Of a stretch of DNA of 45,115 bases, positions 17,128-25,278 are shown one piece after another (within the stretch, counting starts at the first letter, position 1; each line of letters opens with the position of its first letter). Origin of the DNA: CAZTZL01 sp964617625. GTDB taxonomy: Bacteria > Zhuqueibacterota > QNDG01 > DSAB01. The translations under genes were made by a program, and so were the position numbers. The stretch spans positions 1 through 45,115 of the forward strand of contig CAZTZL010000018.1 of the NCBI GenBank assembly GCA_964617625.1, in the 5' to 3' direction. The notes beneath the pieces were generated by a model. It saw only the letters and a program-made list of their open reading frames with translations, was not told where the DNA came from and ran no database searches.

Positions 17128-17523
17128 ATGATATCAAAATCTATTCTCAAATCAAACGAGTTGCCAGGTGTTCGACTTGTACTCAAGCGGAGTCAGCAAG
17201 GGACAAAAAAGCTTTTCAATCAATATGGCGAGAGGCTAATCTGCGTCCGTTATCGATATGATCCAATACGAAAACAGCGCATCAAAACTGTGGAACTTAC
17301 TATAGAAAAATCTTACTGGAAACCTGAGACCTATCAACGCTTTTTCCCGGATTTTACAGCAGGTATTCAAGTGCACTATCATGAGTCAGATATCAGACAA
17401 ACCGTTAAATCTGCGGGCGGCCGATGGAATCCGGTTCACAAATTATGGGAATTGCCGCTGAGCACCATTTTTGAACTGGATCTTGAGGATCGTATTGTCA
17501 CAAAAGAAGACCTGGATAAATAG
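17128..17523 (+). CDS. Small basic protein of unknown function, mobile-element-associated type
   Basis: This ~131-residue protein has the pattern KLFNQYGERLICVRYRYDPIR, a KTVELTIEK strand, and a C-terminal block VHYHESDIRQTVKSAGGRWNP followed by HKLWELPL and LEDRIV. From memory, similar small proteins occur as scattered genes beside transposases and integrases in many phyla, but their function is not known to me and no transposase is seen here. I chose ATG 17128 because AGGA lies 7-8 nt upstream; an upstream in-frame ATG at 17077 would add 17 residues of poor coding character. The last step of repeat R ends ~100 bp upstream. Confidence 0.6.
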   Translation: MISKSILKSNELPGVRLVLKRSQQGTKKLFNQYGERLICVRYRYDPIRKQRIKTVELTIEKSYWKPETYQRFFPDFTAGIQVHYHESDIRQTVKSAGGRWNPVHKLWELPLSTIFELDLEDRIVTKEDLDK

Positions 17524-17582
17524 TGAAAAAGCATATACAATGTATATAGTTTATAAATATAGATACATTTATCTATATATAG

Positions 17583-17615
17583 ATGCTTTTCAAAAAAGCA
17601 TATAGGCCGTATAAT
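17583..17615 (+). promoter_or_regulatory. Hairpin and extended -10 box before the ankyrin gene
   Basis: A perfect 8 bp stem with CAA loop (ATGCTTTT at 17583-17590, AAAAGCAT at 17594-17601) is followed by TATAAT at 17610-17615. No good -35 is visible, so the hairpin may overlap the control region. The surrounding 60 bp are very rich in TATA-type steps. Confidence 0.4.
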
Positions 17616-17653
17616 ACTAGGTTATACCGCTTACACTTTTAAAGGAGTTCAGC

Positions 17654-19195
17654 ATGAATTATTTAACAAAGTTACTAAGTGTTGTCAGTTTAACAACGAT
17701 GCTTGCAGCAGTTGGTATGCATGCGGGAGAAATACACGACGCTGTTTATGCCGGCGACTTGAATAAGGTCAAGGCGCTCCTTGAGGTCGATCCAAACCTA
17801 TTGGAGTCGAAAGACAATGATGGCAGCACACCATTACACATTGCATGCCTCAAAAATCAAGTTGCTATTACGAATTTACTAATCGACAAAGGCGCCAATG
17901 TAAATGCCAGGGATAATTGGAATCACACCCCGTTACACAATGCCATGGGCGTATTTGGCCAGGATATCAATCTCATTAGACACCTCATTGCTGAAGGGGC
18001 AGATGTCAACGCTCAAGGAAACCGTGGTGAAACACCCCTGGAATGGTCTGCCGCTGATCGGGGTAACCTGGAGGTGACCCGGTTGTTGATAGATAACGGA
18101 GCTGATATTAACCTCTGTGCAAAAGGGGCTATTTCCATTCTCCACCGTGCTATAAAGAATAATCAAAAAGAAACGGCAAAGCTGCTTGTAGAACGTAATG
18201 CAAAACTAAACCTGAAAGATCCATCCGGGCGTATTGAAATACACTTGGCAGCGCTTCACAACGCTGCAGATCTGGTGCGATCCCTCCTAGAGCATAACGT
18301 TGATATAGACGCTTTAGACAGACATAACCGTACCGCACTTTATTATGCTGCTAAGCACGGCTATCGTAGCGTGGTTGATGTATTGATCACCGAAGGTGCA
18401 AAGAAGGATGCCATAGTCGAATGCAATTACGATAAAGCGCCGCAACTTTGCGAAACGCTTAAGGATGGAGAAGCATATCTTTGGTATCTGGGTGGCTTCG
18501 CTGGTGCCGGATATGCTGTTAAAACAAAAGATCATCTTCTCCTCATTGATCCGCCGGGGATTGATGAATCGCAGGAGGCCGGTTTAGCCAACGGACACCT
18601 TAACCCCAGCGAACTGGCCGGTCAGAAGATCTCCGTGTTGATTACAAAACCTGAATGGGAACGCTACAGGTTGGATATTTTCGAACTGGCTAAGCGAATG
18701 CCAGACATTAATATAGTGATTTCCTATAAGGCAGAGGGTAAGCTCGCTTCCCAGGGTACTGTCCCTTCTTATTACCTTGCCGAACTCAATCAAAGTTTCT
18801 CCGTTGACGGCATCATAATACATACAATTCCTGCGATGCAAGGCGGAGTTGGTTATCTCGTAGAAACGGACAACTTGAAAATTTTCTATGCCGGATATCA
18901 TGGCTGCAACAAAGATTCGCAGACAGAGGAATATCGAAAGCAAATCGATTTTCTTAATCCTTATGGACCCATTGATATTACTATTCTCCCTGTTACCGGT
19001 CACATCAGTTTCACCTATGAATCTTATCTCTACATGCTCAATCAGCTTTCGCCGAAAGCTGTTTATTTGATGCAAGGCAATTATATACCTGAGGAATACC
19101 CAAATTGTGCCGCAGTCCTACAGACGCATCAGGTTCCGGTGGAATATCCAGATGATGAGGGCGACAGATTTCATTACCTTCGTGATGGAATATAG
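17654..19195 (+). CDS. Secreted ankyrin-repeat protein fused to a degenerate MBL-like domain
   Basis: The 513-residue protein has a signal peptide (residues ~1-24, ending MHAG), then about seven ankyrin repeats (25-265; for example DGSTPLHIACLKNQVAITNLLIDKG is one repeat's shape) and a C-terminal domain (~275-513). That domain has the alternating strands of a metallo-beta-lactamase fold: GYAVKTKDHLLLIDPPG, VGYLVETDNLKIFYAGYHG and ITILPVTGHI. The HxHxDH metal motif is missing, so it is probably non-catalytic or uses another site. It is predicted to act outside the cytoplasm. The ATG has an excellent AAAGGAG 7 nt upstream. It is flanked by a small mobile-type gene and an attC-like inverted repeat, which suggests an accessory origin. 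Confidence 0.82.
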   Translation: MNYLTKLLSVVSLTTMLAAVGMHAGEIHDAVYAGDLNKVKALLEVDPNLLESKDNDGSTPLHIACLKNQVAITNLLIDKGANVNARDNWNHTPLHNAMGVFGQDINLIRHLIAEGADVNAQGNRGETPLEWSAADRGNLEVTRLLIDNGADINLCAKGAISILHRAIKNNQKETAKLLVERNAKLNLKDPSGRIEIHLAALHNAADLVRSLLEHNVDIDALDRHNRTALYYAAKHGYRSVVDVLITEGAKKDAIVECNYDKAPQLCETLKDGEAYLWYLGGFAGAGYAVKTKDHLLLIDPPGIDESQEAGLANGHLNPSELAGQKISVLITKPEWERYRLDIFELAKRMPDINIVISYKAEGKLASQGTVPSYYLAELNQSFSVDGIIIHTIPAMQGGVGYLVETDNLKIFYAGYHGCNKDSQTEEYRKQIDFLNPYGPIDITILPVTGHISFTYESYLYMLNQLSPKAVYLMQGNYIPEEYPNCAAVLQTHQVPVEYPDDEGDRFHYLRDGI

Positions 19196-19282
19196 AAATA
19201 ACAGATGATTCCAGTAATGTATCGCAAATAACGAAATAAAAAATGAAGGGAACTAAATTATAATCATATGAAAGAAAGCGGT

Positions 19283-19502
19283 ATAACCAGCAAATCAACC
19301 GGACGCCGTTTTCAAAGCAGCATTTATGCGGTTTTGGGCTTTAGTAATAAACGTAAGATTGCTGTTCGGCAGTAACTTGTTAAACTAAATTCTTGCAGCC
19401 GGCGCGTACGATGAAAATTACGCACCGTCTGCTAAATTATTGGCGTTGTTTTTCTAATCGGCATTACAGTTCTGGGGCGCCGGTTATTTGCAATGCTCTT
19501 AT
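19283..19502. repeat. attC-like imperfect inverted repeat
   Basis: The left arm (ATAACCAGCAAATCAACCGG, continuing to 19307) pairs imperfectly with the right arm at 19476-19502 (GGCGCCGGTTATTTGCAATG and onward). Between them lies a second hairpin: 19395-19408 with 19419-19432, 12 of 14 bp paired. The GTATAACC entry followed by an ACCGGACGCC arm recalls integron attC sites, but 220 bp is long and the GTTRRRY core is not clean. No other gene is seen in 19196-19529. Confidence 0.35.
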
Positions 19503-19529
19503 AAACAAACTAATAAAACCAGCACTTGC

Positions 19530-20387
19530 TTATCGAAACTCCACAACAATTTCTTTGTTTTGATCCATCCGGTTGCCGGGCAATTCCCGGGCTATTTCAA
19601 GTACATCCATATAGCTCTGGTTCGGGGAATCGATAAGCTTGTTTAACAATTTCGGGGATTCGCTCAACCCCTCAAACCGGACATCCATCAGCGTGATGCG
19701 CTTATCCTTCCGGTAGACGGCATTGGTCTGAACGATCTTTTTGGGCACTTCAATTTCGATTGTTACCCGCATCGGATCGAAAATCTCTTTCAGCCACGTC
19801 ATTGCTTTTTCCCGGCTTTCCTCGTCCGGAGGAATCTCACGATCCTCCTCATCACCGGCCTCCCCATTTTCAAACTTCACCATTTTTTGTTGGACAAATA
19901 ATTTGGACGGATTCCCCTTCTCGAATCGAAACCGGAACTGCCCTTCCCGGTTTTCCCGCCGATTCAAGGCCGCGAGTACAGCAGACGGCACATGTCCACC
20001 CGGATTTTGACTGAGGATGAGATTGCCAATATCCGAAAACCGATAAGCCGCTTTGTACCCCTCAAAATCATCCCGGCTGACAGGCTCTCCGGAAACATAA
20101 CTCACCCCCTCACCCATCTGGCCGGCACTCCGTTTCAATTTATCCTCGTCAAAAAGATTCCATTTAAAATTCTGAATCTCGTTTTGCGGTTCTTCGGGAT
20201 GGTCAGACATCATCTGCGCTGTCACCTGCCCGGTTTTCTGCAGGATGGTTTTGGATATCACAAATGTTTCTTCAACTGTCCCGCTGCCGTCGGGCTGCAC
20301 TCTGATCAGATAATTTGCCTGATAACATCCTGTGACCATCACCAAAAAAAGACAAATCAATACTGTTTTAAATAACTTCATTTTCAT
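19530..20387 (-). CDS. Hypothetical lipoprotein
   Basis: The 285-residue protein has a basic N-terminus, a hydrophobic stretch and a canonical lipobox VTGC with Cys21, so it is exported and lipid-anchored. The mature part begins YQANYLIRVQPDGSGTVEETFVIS, a beta-rich start that recurs in unnamed lipoproteins with DUF-type annotation. The rest has several charged segments and no catalytic motif I can name. The ATG has AGGGGG upstream. It stands alone, convergent with the ankyrin gene and separated from the VanZ gene by a repeat element. Confidence 0.8.
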   Translation of the reverse strand: MKMKLFKTVLICLFLVMVTGCYQANYLIRVQPDGSGTVEETFVISKTILQKTGQVTAQMMSDHPEEPQNEIQNFKWNLFDEDKLKRSAGQMGEGVSYVSGEPVSRDDFEGYKAAYRFSDIGNLILSQNPGGHVPSAVLAALNRRENREGQFRFRFEKGNPSKLFVQQKMVKFENGEAGDEEDREIPPDEESREKAMTWLKEIFDPMRVTIEIEVPKKIVQTNAVYRKDKRITLMDVRFEGLSESPKLLNKLIDSPNQSYMDVLEIARELPGNRMDQNKEIVVEFR

Positions 20388-20400
20388 TTGAACCCCCTGA

Positions 20401-20660
20401 AATTTTTAAAAAAAATCCAAATTTCAAAAACCTCAGCCATAAGCGGATCCGCCTTAGGCGGAAAATAACAAACAAATCCTAATTACGAAAATCCAAAGGT
20501 CCAAACAGTGGTCGGTTTTTTACCTTTACAAAACAAGACAGACCGGCTTCGGTGAACGAGTAACACGATGATCTTTGGATATGTTCTGTTTGATATTTTG
20601 GACATTGTTTTTTGCAGTTTATTTGTTATTCGTAAATTGGAATTTGGAATTTCATGATTA
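20401..20660. repeat. Intergenic palindromic element (copy B)
   Basis: The region between the lipoprotein and the VanZ-type gene holds no credible ORF. A GCGGATCC-GCC-TTAGGCGG core at 20443-20460 and the following AATAACAAACAAAT arm are mirrored at 20621-20647 by ATTTGTTATTCGTAAATTGG and repeats of GGAATTT. The CGCC-TT-GGCGGAAAAT core and TTTGTTATTCG end are shared with the element at 2626-2835. The middle is different in the two copies. Confidence 0.45.
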
Positions 20661-20719
20661 CCCATATAATACAATATAGAATCAATTTATAACAGCTCAA
20701 TAGAAAGTTTGCTTAATTA

Positions 20720-22243
20720 TCATTGGGTACCAGATCTTTGCCAATAATTTAATGTATATCCACCCAATACGGCTACGATGATACAAGTGATAATAATAAA
20801 AACGGAAAAAGGCTGCCCGAGGAAAACAGCATAAATCGTTTCAATAATACACACAAGAATGGTGATTGAAACTGCTGTCCATATTATTCTCCCCTTTCGA
20901 AACAGGCCGTAAAAAAGCGCGCTCAACGGGAAAAACAGTGCGAAACAGAAAGCGATTTTACTGACCGGATTCCGGCCCAGAATAAACAGGAAAGGAAGAT
21001 GATCCCAGTTGCTTCGAAGTACATCTTTTTGAATGACGCCATCAATAAAAAGTTTTGCCACACCGTAATGAAACGTGGCAACAAGATGGTGTATTTTGGT
21101 ATCACGAAGTGCTGATTTGGACACTAAATTGATGTATGACCCGTTCCAGCCGGCTGCCCGCGTGCGCACTCGGAAATGAATGTCCTCTCCTTCCTGTCCC
21201 AGTGTAAAATTCCGCAACCCGGGATTTTTCGATACGGATACGATTCGTGCCGGCCCGGTCTGATTCAAACGGTCTGTTTGAAGCCACACTTCCACTGAAA
21301 ACTGTGATGAATTTCGGATTGCATGCGTTAATGCCTGCGCCGGCTGAATGCTCTTCAGACAGTATCCGTTCTGCAAATGCATCCCCGTTTCATTTCCGAG
21401 CCCCATTGAACCAGTGCCAATCAAATTCAACTGGCCGGAATTTCCGGATAAATTACGGATGGTATCCTTCCCGCTTTCATCAAAATAATATTGACTGATA
21501 GAGCCAAAACGGTTTCTTTCCTCAATTTTGGAAGCGTCGGGTCCCGATTGATACAGTTCCCGTATTTCAGAACCGGACAGCACACGGTCATATATAACGA
21601 CCTGATCAACTTTCCCTTCCCAGGGGCGATCCAGCGTGGCTTCATTGCCGATAATCAGAGGGTAGGTTTCATCCCAATCTTTTAAATGATTCATCCGAAG
21701 AGGAAGGGCCATGACAGCGGCCAACCCGATCAGATAGAGAAAGATAACGATCCAACGCGCCAGCAGGTGCTTGCCCATCCATTTTGCAATTCGGGACAAA
21801 AAATGATCCCACAGCCAATGCCACAATCCGATATAACCTAAAACAGTTCCGCTGACATTGGACAGCACATCGACAAAATTGGTGGACCGATCCAGAAAAA
21901 GCTGTGCGATCTCAATAAACGTGCTTAAAAGCCCTCCTAAGAGAACGGGAATAAAAAGAGATCTCCAGACAGAAGCAAGTCTCTTTGTCCGATACCAAAA
22001 AGCAAGGAATCCTCCGAACGGCAGAAATAGAAGAATATTTAAAAAGACATCCATGTTTTGAAAATGAATCAGGGCATTCGGGAAGATCGGCTCTCCGCTG
22101 GTCATCAGCATTTTCAGGTGCCGGATTGAAAATTCGAACGGGCTGACAGTAATCATCAGCAGGAAAACAAGATAGATGATAAAAAGAACGAAGAGCCTTC
22201 GGCGGCTCAGAGATTCTACGGAATAGCTGTGAACAGGAACCAT
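20720..22243 (-). CDS. VanZ-like membrane protein with inserted LamG-type domain
   Basis: The 507-residue protein starts with a VanZ-type membrane unit (residues ~15-185): ITVSPFEFS, the DVFLNILLFLPFGGFLAF helix, STFIEIAQLFLDRSTNFVDVLSNVSGTVLGY with the conserved E-x-x-Q-x-F and D-x-x-x-N pattern. A concanavalin A-like/LamG beta-sandwich follows (~195-420; KVDQVVIYDRVLSGSEIRELY, FSVEVWLQTD, HHLVATFHYGVAKLFIDGV). Three more membrane segments end the protein. VanZ relatives contribute to glycopeptide tolerance in some bacteria, but most are uncharacterised. GAGGTGAT precedes the ATG, and a good divergent promoter lies at 22279-22307. Confidence 0.85.
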   Translation of the reverse strand: MVPVHSYSVESLSRRRLFVLFIIYLVFLLMITVSPFEFSIRHLKMLMTSGEPIFPNALIHFQNMDVFLNILLFLPFGGFLAFWYRTKRLASVWRSLFIPVLLGGLLSTFIEIAQLFLDRSTNFVDVLSNVSGTVLGYIGLWHWLWDHFLSRIAKWMGKHLLARWIVIFLYLIGLAAVMALPLRMNHLKDWDETYPLIIGNEATLDRPWEGKVDQVVIYDRVLSGSEIRELYQSGPDASKIEERNRFGSISQYYFDESGKDTIRNLSGNSGQLNLIGTGSMGLGNETGMHLQNGYCLKSIQPAQALTHAIRNSSQFSVEVWLQTDRLNQTGPARIVSVSKNPGLRNFTLGQEGEDIHFRVRTRAAGWNGSYINLVSKSALRDTKIHHLVATFHYGVAKLFIDGVIQKDVLRSNWDHLPFLFILGRNPVSKIAFCFALFFPLSALFYGLFRKGRIIWTAVSITILVCIIETIYAVFLGQPFSVFIIITCIIVAVLGGYTLNYWQRSGTQ

Positions 22244-22278
22244 ATCACCTCGGACTTTTACAGTAACGAACTCAAATA

Positions 22279-22307
22279 AAGATAAGTGTTTTCATAATCT
22301 ATATCAA
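22279..22307 (-). promoter_or_regulatory. Putative sigma-70-like promoter for the VanZ-LamG gene
   Basis: Read on the minus strand: TTGATA at 22307-22302, a 17 nt spacer, TATCTT at 22284-22279. The leader to the ATG is about 30 nt. Confidence 0.55.
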
Positions 22308-22365
22308 GGAATTTATATTCCGAAAAATGATTGAACTGTTGTATTTCCAGGTCGATACTCTTCTC

Positions 22366-22394
22366 TTGACATCAAACTTTTTTATTCCTATATT
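22366..22394 (+). promoter_or_regulatory. Strong sigma-70-like promoter for the GroES-like gene
   Basis: A perfect TTGACA, 17 nt spacer and TATATT, about 30 nt upstream of the ATG at 22430. It is divergent from 22279-22307. I see no heat-shock CIRCE element. Confidence 0.7.
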
Positions 22395-22429
22395 GATTTT
22401 AATTAATAGAAGATACATCACAGATACGC

Positions 22430-22810
22430 ATGAACAAAGAGAAAAAGAAACTGATCGTACTGGGAGATCGGGTATTGATTGTTCCCGATGAAGGAGACGA
22501 AAGGACTGCTGTCGGTTTGTATCTTCCGAAAACGGTGATGGACAAGGAATCCGTTCAGAGCGGAAGAGTTGTGGCAACCGGACCGGGTGTTCCCCTTCCC
22601 GAGCCGGGCAATCTGGACGACGAACCCTGGAAAATGCAGCAGAGAGAAACCCGCTTCCTTCCCATGCAGACACAGGTCGGGGATTATGCCATCTTCCTCA
22701 GAAAAGCAGCCGTTGAAATAAAATACGATAACAAGACTTATCTCGTAGTCCCTCAGGCGGCAATTCTGGCTTTGCTTCATGATGAAGATGTTCCCATCGA
22801 TATCGAGTAA
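22430..22810 (+). CDS. GroES-like co-chaperone family protein
   Basis: The 126-residue protein has the GroES fold pattern: LGDRVLIVPDEGDERTAVGLYLP, VQSGRVVATGPG, VGDYAIFLRKAAVEIKYDNKTYLVVPQAAILALL. It is longer than normal GroES (about 95) owing to an insert between residues ~50 and 82 (PEPGNLDDEPWKMQQRETRF) and a C-terminal extension. No groEL is adjacent, so this is a paralogue with an unknown partner rather than the housekeeping co-chaperone. It is probably in one operon with the peptidase-like gene 20 bp downstream. Confidence 0.82.
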   Translation: MNKEKKKLIVLGDRVLIVPDEGDERTAVGLYLPKTVMDKESVQSGRVVATGPGVPLPEPGNLDDEPWKMQQRETRFLPMQTQVGDYAIFLRKAAVEIKYDNKTYLVVPQAAILALLHDEDVPIDIE

Positions 22811-22830
22811 TCACTCGCGATTTTTAATAC

Positions 22831-23988
22831 ATGACTTCAAAGAGCGAACTCTCAAAAAAGGATCTGATTCAATTGATCCGGACTGTCTTTTCGCCAAAAA
22901 GAGAAGACAAGTCTCTGGCCGTCCTCATTGATATTCCGGATTCTTCGAAACAGGACAATCCTTCGTGGAAAAACCGCAGGAAAATGGCCCACGATTGGGT
23001 GAAACAGCTTCGTCAGCCCGGAATAAATCTTCCCATTGAAAATTGCGATCTTATCTTTTACCCGAATATCCGCAGCAACAATGCCGACCTGCCCCCGCTT
23101 GGATACACATCACAGGAATTCTCCGAATCGTTGTACAGCAACCGCATCAAATCCAAAGCGGAAAAATATTTGCTTGAACAAAAACTTTCCACCTACCAAA
23201 TCCTGCTCGCACCGACCGAATTTTCCGCAACAGCGCCCCTGAAACTGCTCGCGAAAAAATTCGGATTCCGCGCGGCCACCATGCCGGGATTTTCAGAAGC
23301 AATGATCCCTGCCCTTAAGCTTGATTATCAAAAAATCCACAACCGGGTAAATTCAATCAAACAATTGCTGGACAAAGCGGTTGAAATGGACATCCAGTTT
23401 TCTGCGAATATAAAAACCTACAAAGCCTACTTCGATTTGCGGAATCGAACCGCGCACAATTCGAGCGGCCTTCTTCCCGAACCCGGCACAGCGGGCAATC
23501 TGCCGAGCGGAGAATGCTATATCGTTCCCAATGAGGGCAGGCTGGAGGAGAAAAGTCAATCCAAGGGAATACTTCCTGTCCAGTTTGAGAATGAGGTTGT
23601 GCTGTACCGGATTGAAAACAACCGCGCCGTGGAAATTTTGAGCGAAGGGCAATACTCCGCAAAAGAAAAAATCAGAATCAATAAAGAGCCCGCCTATGCA
23701 AATATCGCGGAAATCGGATTCGGAGTGCTGAAAGATTTCGGTATTCAGCCATGCGGAGAAATGCTCCTGGATGAAAAACTGGGACTGCATGTTGCATTCG
23801 GCAGAAGCGATCACTTCGGCGGCACGGTTGGGCCTGACGATTTTTCCGCACCGGATCAGGTGGTTCACATCGACCGGATTTATATCCCCCAAATACAAAA
23901 CAAGATTCACGTCGATCACGTTTCTGTGGTCTTCGAAAACGGTGAATCCCAGCGTATCATGGAAAATAGCGAGTATACACTTTTCTGA
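22831..23988 (+). CDS. M29-like aminopeptidase-family protein
   Basis: The 385-residue protein resembles thermophilic (M29, AmpS/T type) aminopeptidases in its C-terminal half. Candidate metal ligands are Glu228 in PSGECYIVPNEG, Glu294 in NIAEIGFG, His320 in GLHVAFGRSDHFGG, and His346 with Asp348 in VHIDRI. The position usually occupied by Tyr has His328, and the N-terminal half is divergent. The enzyme class would cleave N-terminal residues using two metal ions. It follows the GroES-like gene by 20 bp. No signal peptide is seen. Confidence 0.65.
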   Translation: MTSKSELSKKDLIQLIRTVFSPKREDKSLAVLIDIPDSSKQDNPSWKNRRKMAHDWVKQLRQPGINLPIENCDLIFYPNIRSNNADLPPLGYTSQEFSESLYSNRIKSKAEKYLLEQKLSTYQILLAPTEFSATAPLKLLAKKFGFRAATMPGFSEAMIPALKLDYQKIHNRVNSIKQLLDKAVEMDIQFSANIKTYKAYFDLRNRTAHNSSGLLPEPGTAGNLPSGECYIVPNEGRLEEKSQSKGILPVQFENEVVLYRIENNRAVEILSEGQYSAKEKIRINKEPAYANIAEIGFGVLKDFGIQPCGEMLLDEKLGLHVAFGRSDHFGGTVGPDDFSAPDQVVHIDRIYIPQIQNKIHVDHVSVVFENGESQRIMENSEYTLF

Positions 23989-24032
23989 GAAATCAAACAG
24001 GACAATAAAAAAGCTCGACCGAAGCCAGGCTC

Positions 24033-24088
24033 GAAAACTGCTCACCGCATACAAAACACTATATACTAAATACTATATACTATATTCC
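24033..24088. repeat. Degenerate 7 bp tandem repeat
   Basis: Eight consecutive heptamers: gaaaact, gctcacc, gcataca, aaacact, atatact, aaatact, atatact, atattcc. It lies between two convergent genes; no stem-loop with a T run is evident there. Confidence 0.65.
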
Positions 24089-24108
24089 AAAATACCTATC
24101 ATTCTCGA

Positions 24109-25167
24109 TTACTCCTCCCGCCCCATCATCTGTTTCTCCAGTTTTTCCTGCTCCTTCTTGGCATTTCTGATTCTCGTAATCGCTTCCATATAGAGCTTTT
24201 TCTGTTTCATCTTGACAGCCCGAGAATACATTTCCTCAGCCTGATCCAGATCACCCGATACTTCATGGACAAGTCCCATATTATAATATATAGCCGGTTC
24301 CCGGGGTGTTTCTGCCAGTGCCCGTTTCCAGGATTCCATGGCTTCGGGCCAAAGACCCGATTCGGCATACTTTGCTCCGATCTCAATCTCTCCCGGACCG
24401 GATTCGATGATTCTTTTCTCCGTGACATAATAGGGTGCGATCATGCGGACAAAACTTTCACAGATCTCTTTTGAAAGATCCGAGAGAATTTCACCTTTGG
24501 GTTTCAGTTCCCGAGTGTCTGTGATGGCTTGAAAAAATGTCCTCTCCTTTTCGCTGTCGTAGCTCTTTGAATCGCTGTGCGCTGCCAGCAGCCTTCCCGT
24601 CTCCACCTGGACCACTCGAAAATTGATTGCGACGCTCCCCTTCCTTACCCAGTATTTTTTAGGCACCATGACTTCCTTGTAGATTTCCTCTTTTACTTTC
24701 TTGACTTTACCCGTTTTTCTGTCCTTTTTCTCAACAGTCTGATACCTGCCGGTCCCTACTCTTTCCTTCACCATCTTCTCTTCTTCAATATCCTCAACAT
24801 CATACATCGTGACTTCGCCAAAAATCATGGCATCGACACCAAGCAGTTTCCCGACTTCCGCAGCAGTCGCGTCATCCACAACACCGGCCATGGCCAGATT
24901 CTGTTCTTCGAGTACCCGCTGCAGCTTATCCCGTTCCATAATTTCAAAGTACTGTGTTCCCATTAAAATCGATTGGATCATCGTAGCAATTTGACTGCCT
25001 GACCGGTCTTCACCAATAAAATCAACCACCGCTATTTTTTTGACATCAGGCATATGAATCGCTGCCGGTTTATGCACCTGAACCGAAACCATCGAAGGCC
25101 CGGCACACGAAAGAAATAAAATGAACAATATAAAAATCGAAACGGCAGGAAAATATCGTTTCAGCAT
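24109..25167 (-). CDS. CsgG-family lipoprotein with C-terminal TPR
   Basis: The 352-residue protein has a lipobox (LFLSC, Cys21) and a CsgG/LpoB-like domain: KKIAVVDFIGEDRSGSQIATMIQS, QYFEIMERDKLQRVLEEQNLAMAGVVDDATAAEVGKLLGVDAMIFGEV in order, then AINFRVVQVETGRLL. The last ~85 residues form two TPR hairpins (GLWPEAMESWKRAL, GDLDQAEEMYSRAV). CsgG relatives form outer-membrane export channels or act as periplasmic regulators; the TPR tail suggests a partner-binding role. I chose the ATG at 25167 because GGGAGGG stands ~7 nt upstream; the ORF could extend to 25200. Confidence 0.85.
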   Translation of the reverse strand: MLKRYFPAVSIFILFILFLSCAGPSMVSVQVHKPAAIHMPDVKKIAVVDFIGEDRSGSQIATMIQSILMGTQYFEIMERDKLQRVLEEQNLAMAGVVDDATAAEVGKLLGVDAMIFGEVTMYDVEDIEEEKMVKERVGTGRYQTVEKKDRKTGKVKKVKEEIYKEVMVPKKYWVRKGSVAINFRVVQVETGRLLAAHSDSKSYDSEKERTFFQAITDTRELKPKGEILSDLSKEICESFVRMIAPYYVTEKRIIESGPGEIEIGAKYAESGLWPEAMESWKRALAETPREPAIYYNMGLVHEVSGDLDQAEEMYSRAVKMKQKKLYMEAITRIRNAKKEQEKLEKQMMGREE

Positions 25168-25205
25168 GTGTTTCCCTCCCTTTTTATAAATGAAAATCAC
25201 TTTTA

Positions 25206-25233
25206 AAGATAATCACTTAGTTTTAAAAAGCAA
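25206..25233 (-). promoter_or_regulatory. Putative promoter for the CsgG-type gene
   Basis: Minus strand: TTGCTT at 25233-25228, 16 nt, TATCTT at 25211-25206, ~40 nt before the chosen start. Confidence 0.35.
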
Positions 25234-25278
25234 TAAAAAAATCGAGCATTTCATTAAACGATCTTTTTTTCTCTTGAT

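Noticed and set aside
24033..24088. Possible CRISPR array
   Set aside because: The period is only 7 bp with no spacers; no cas genes are in the window.
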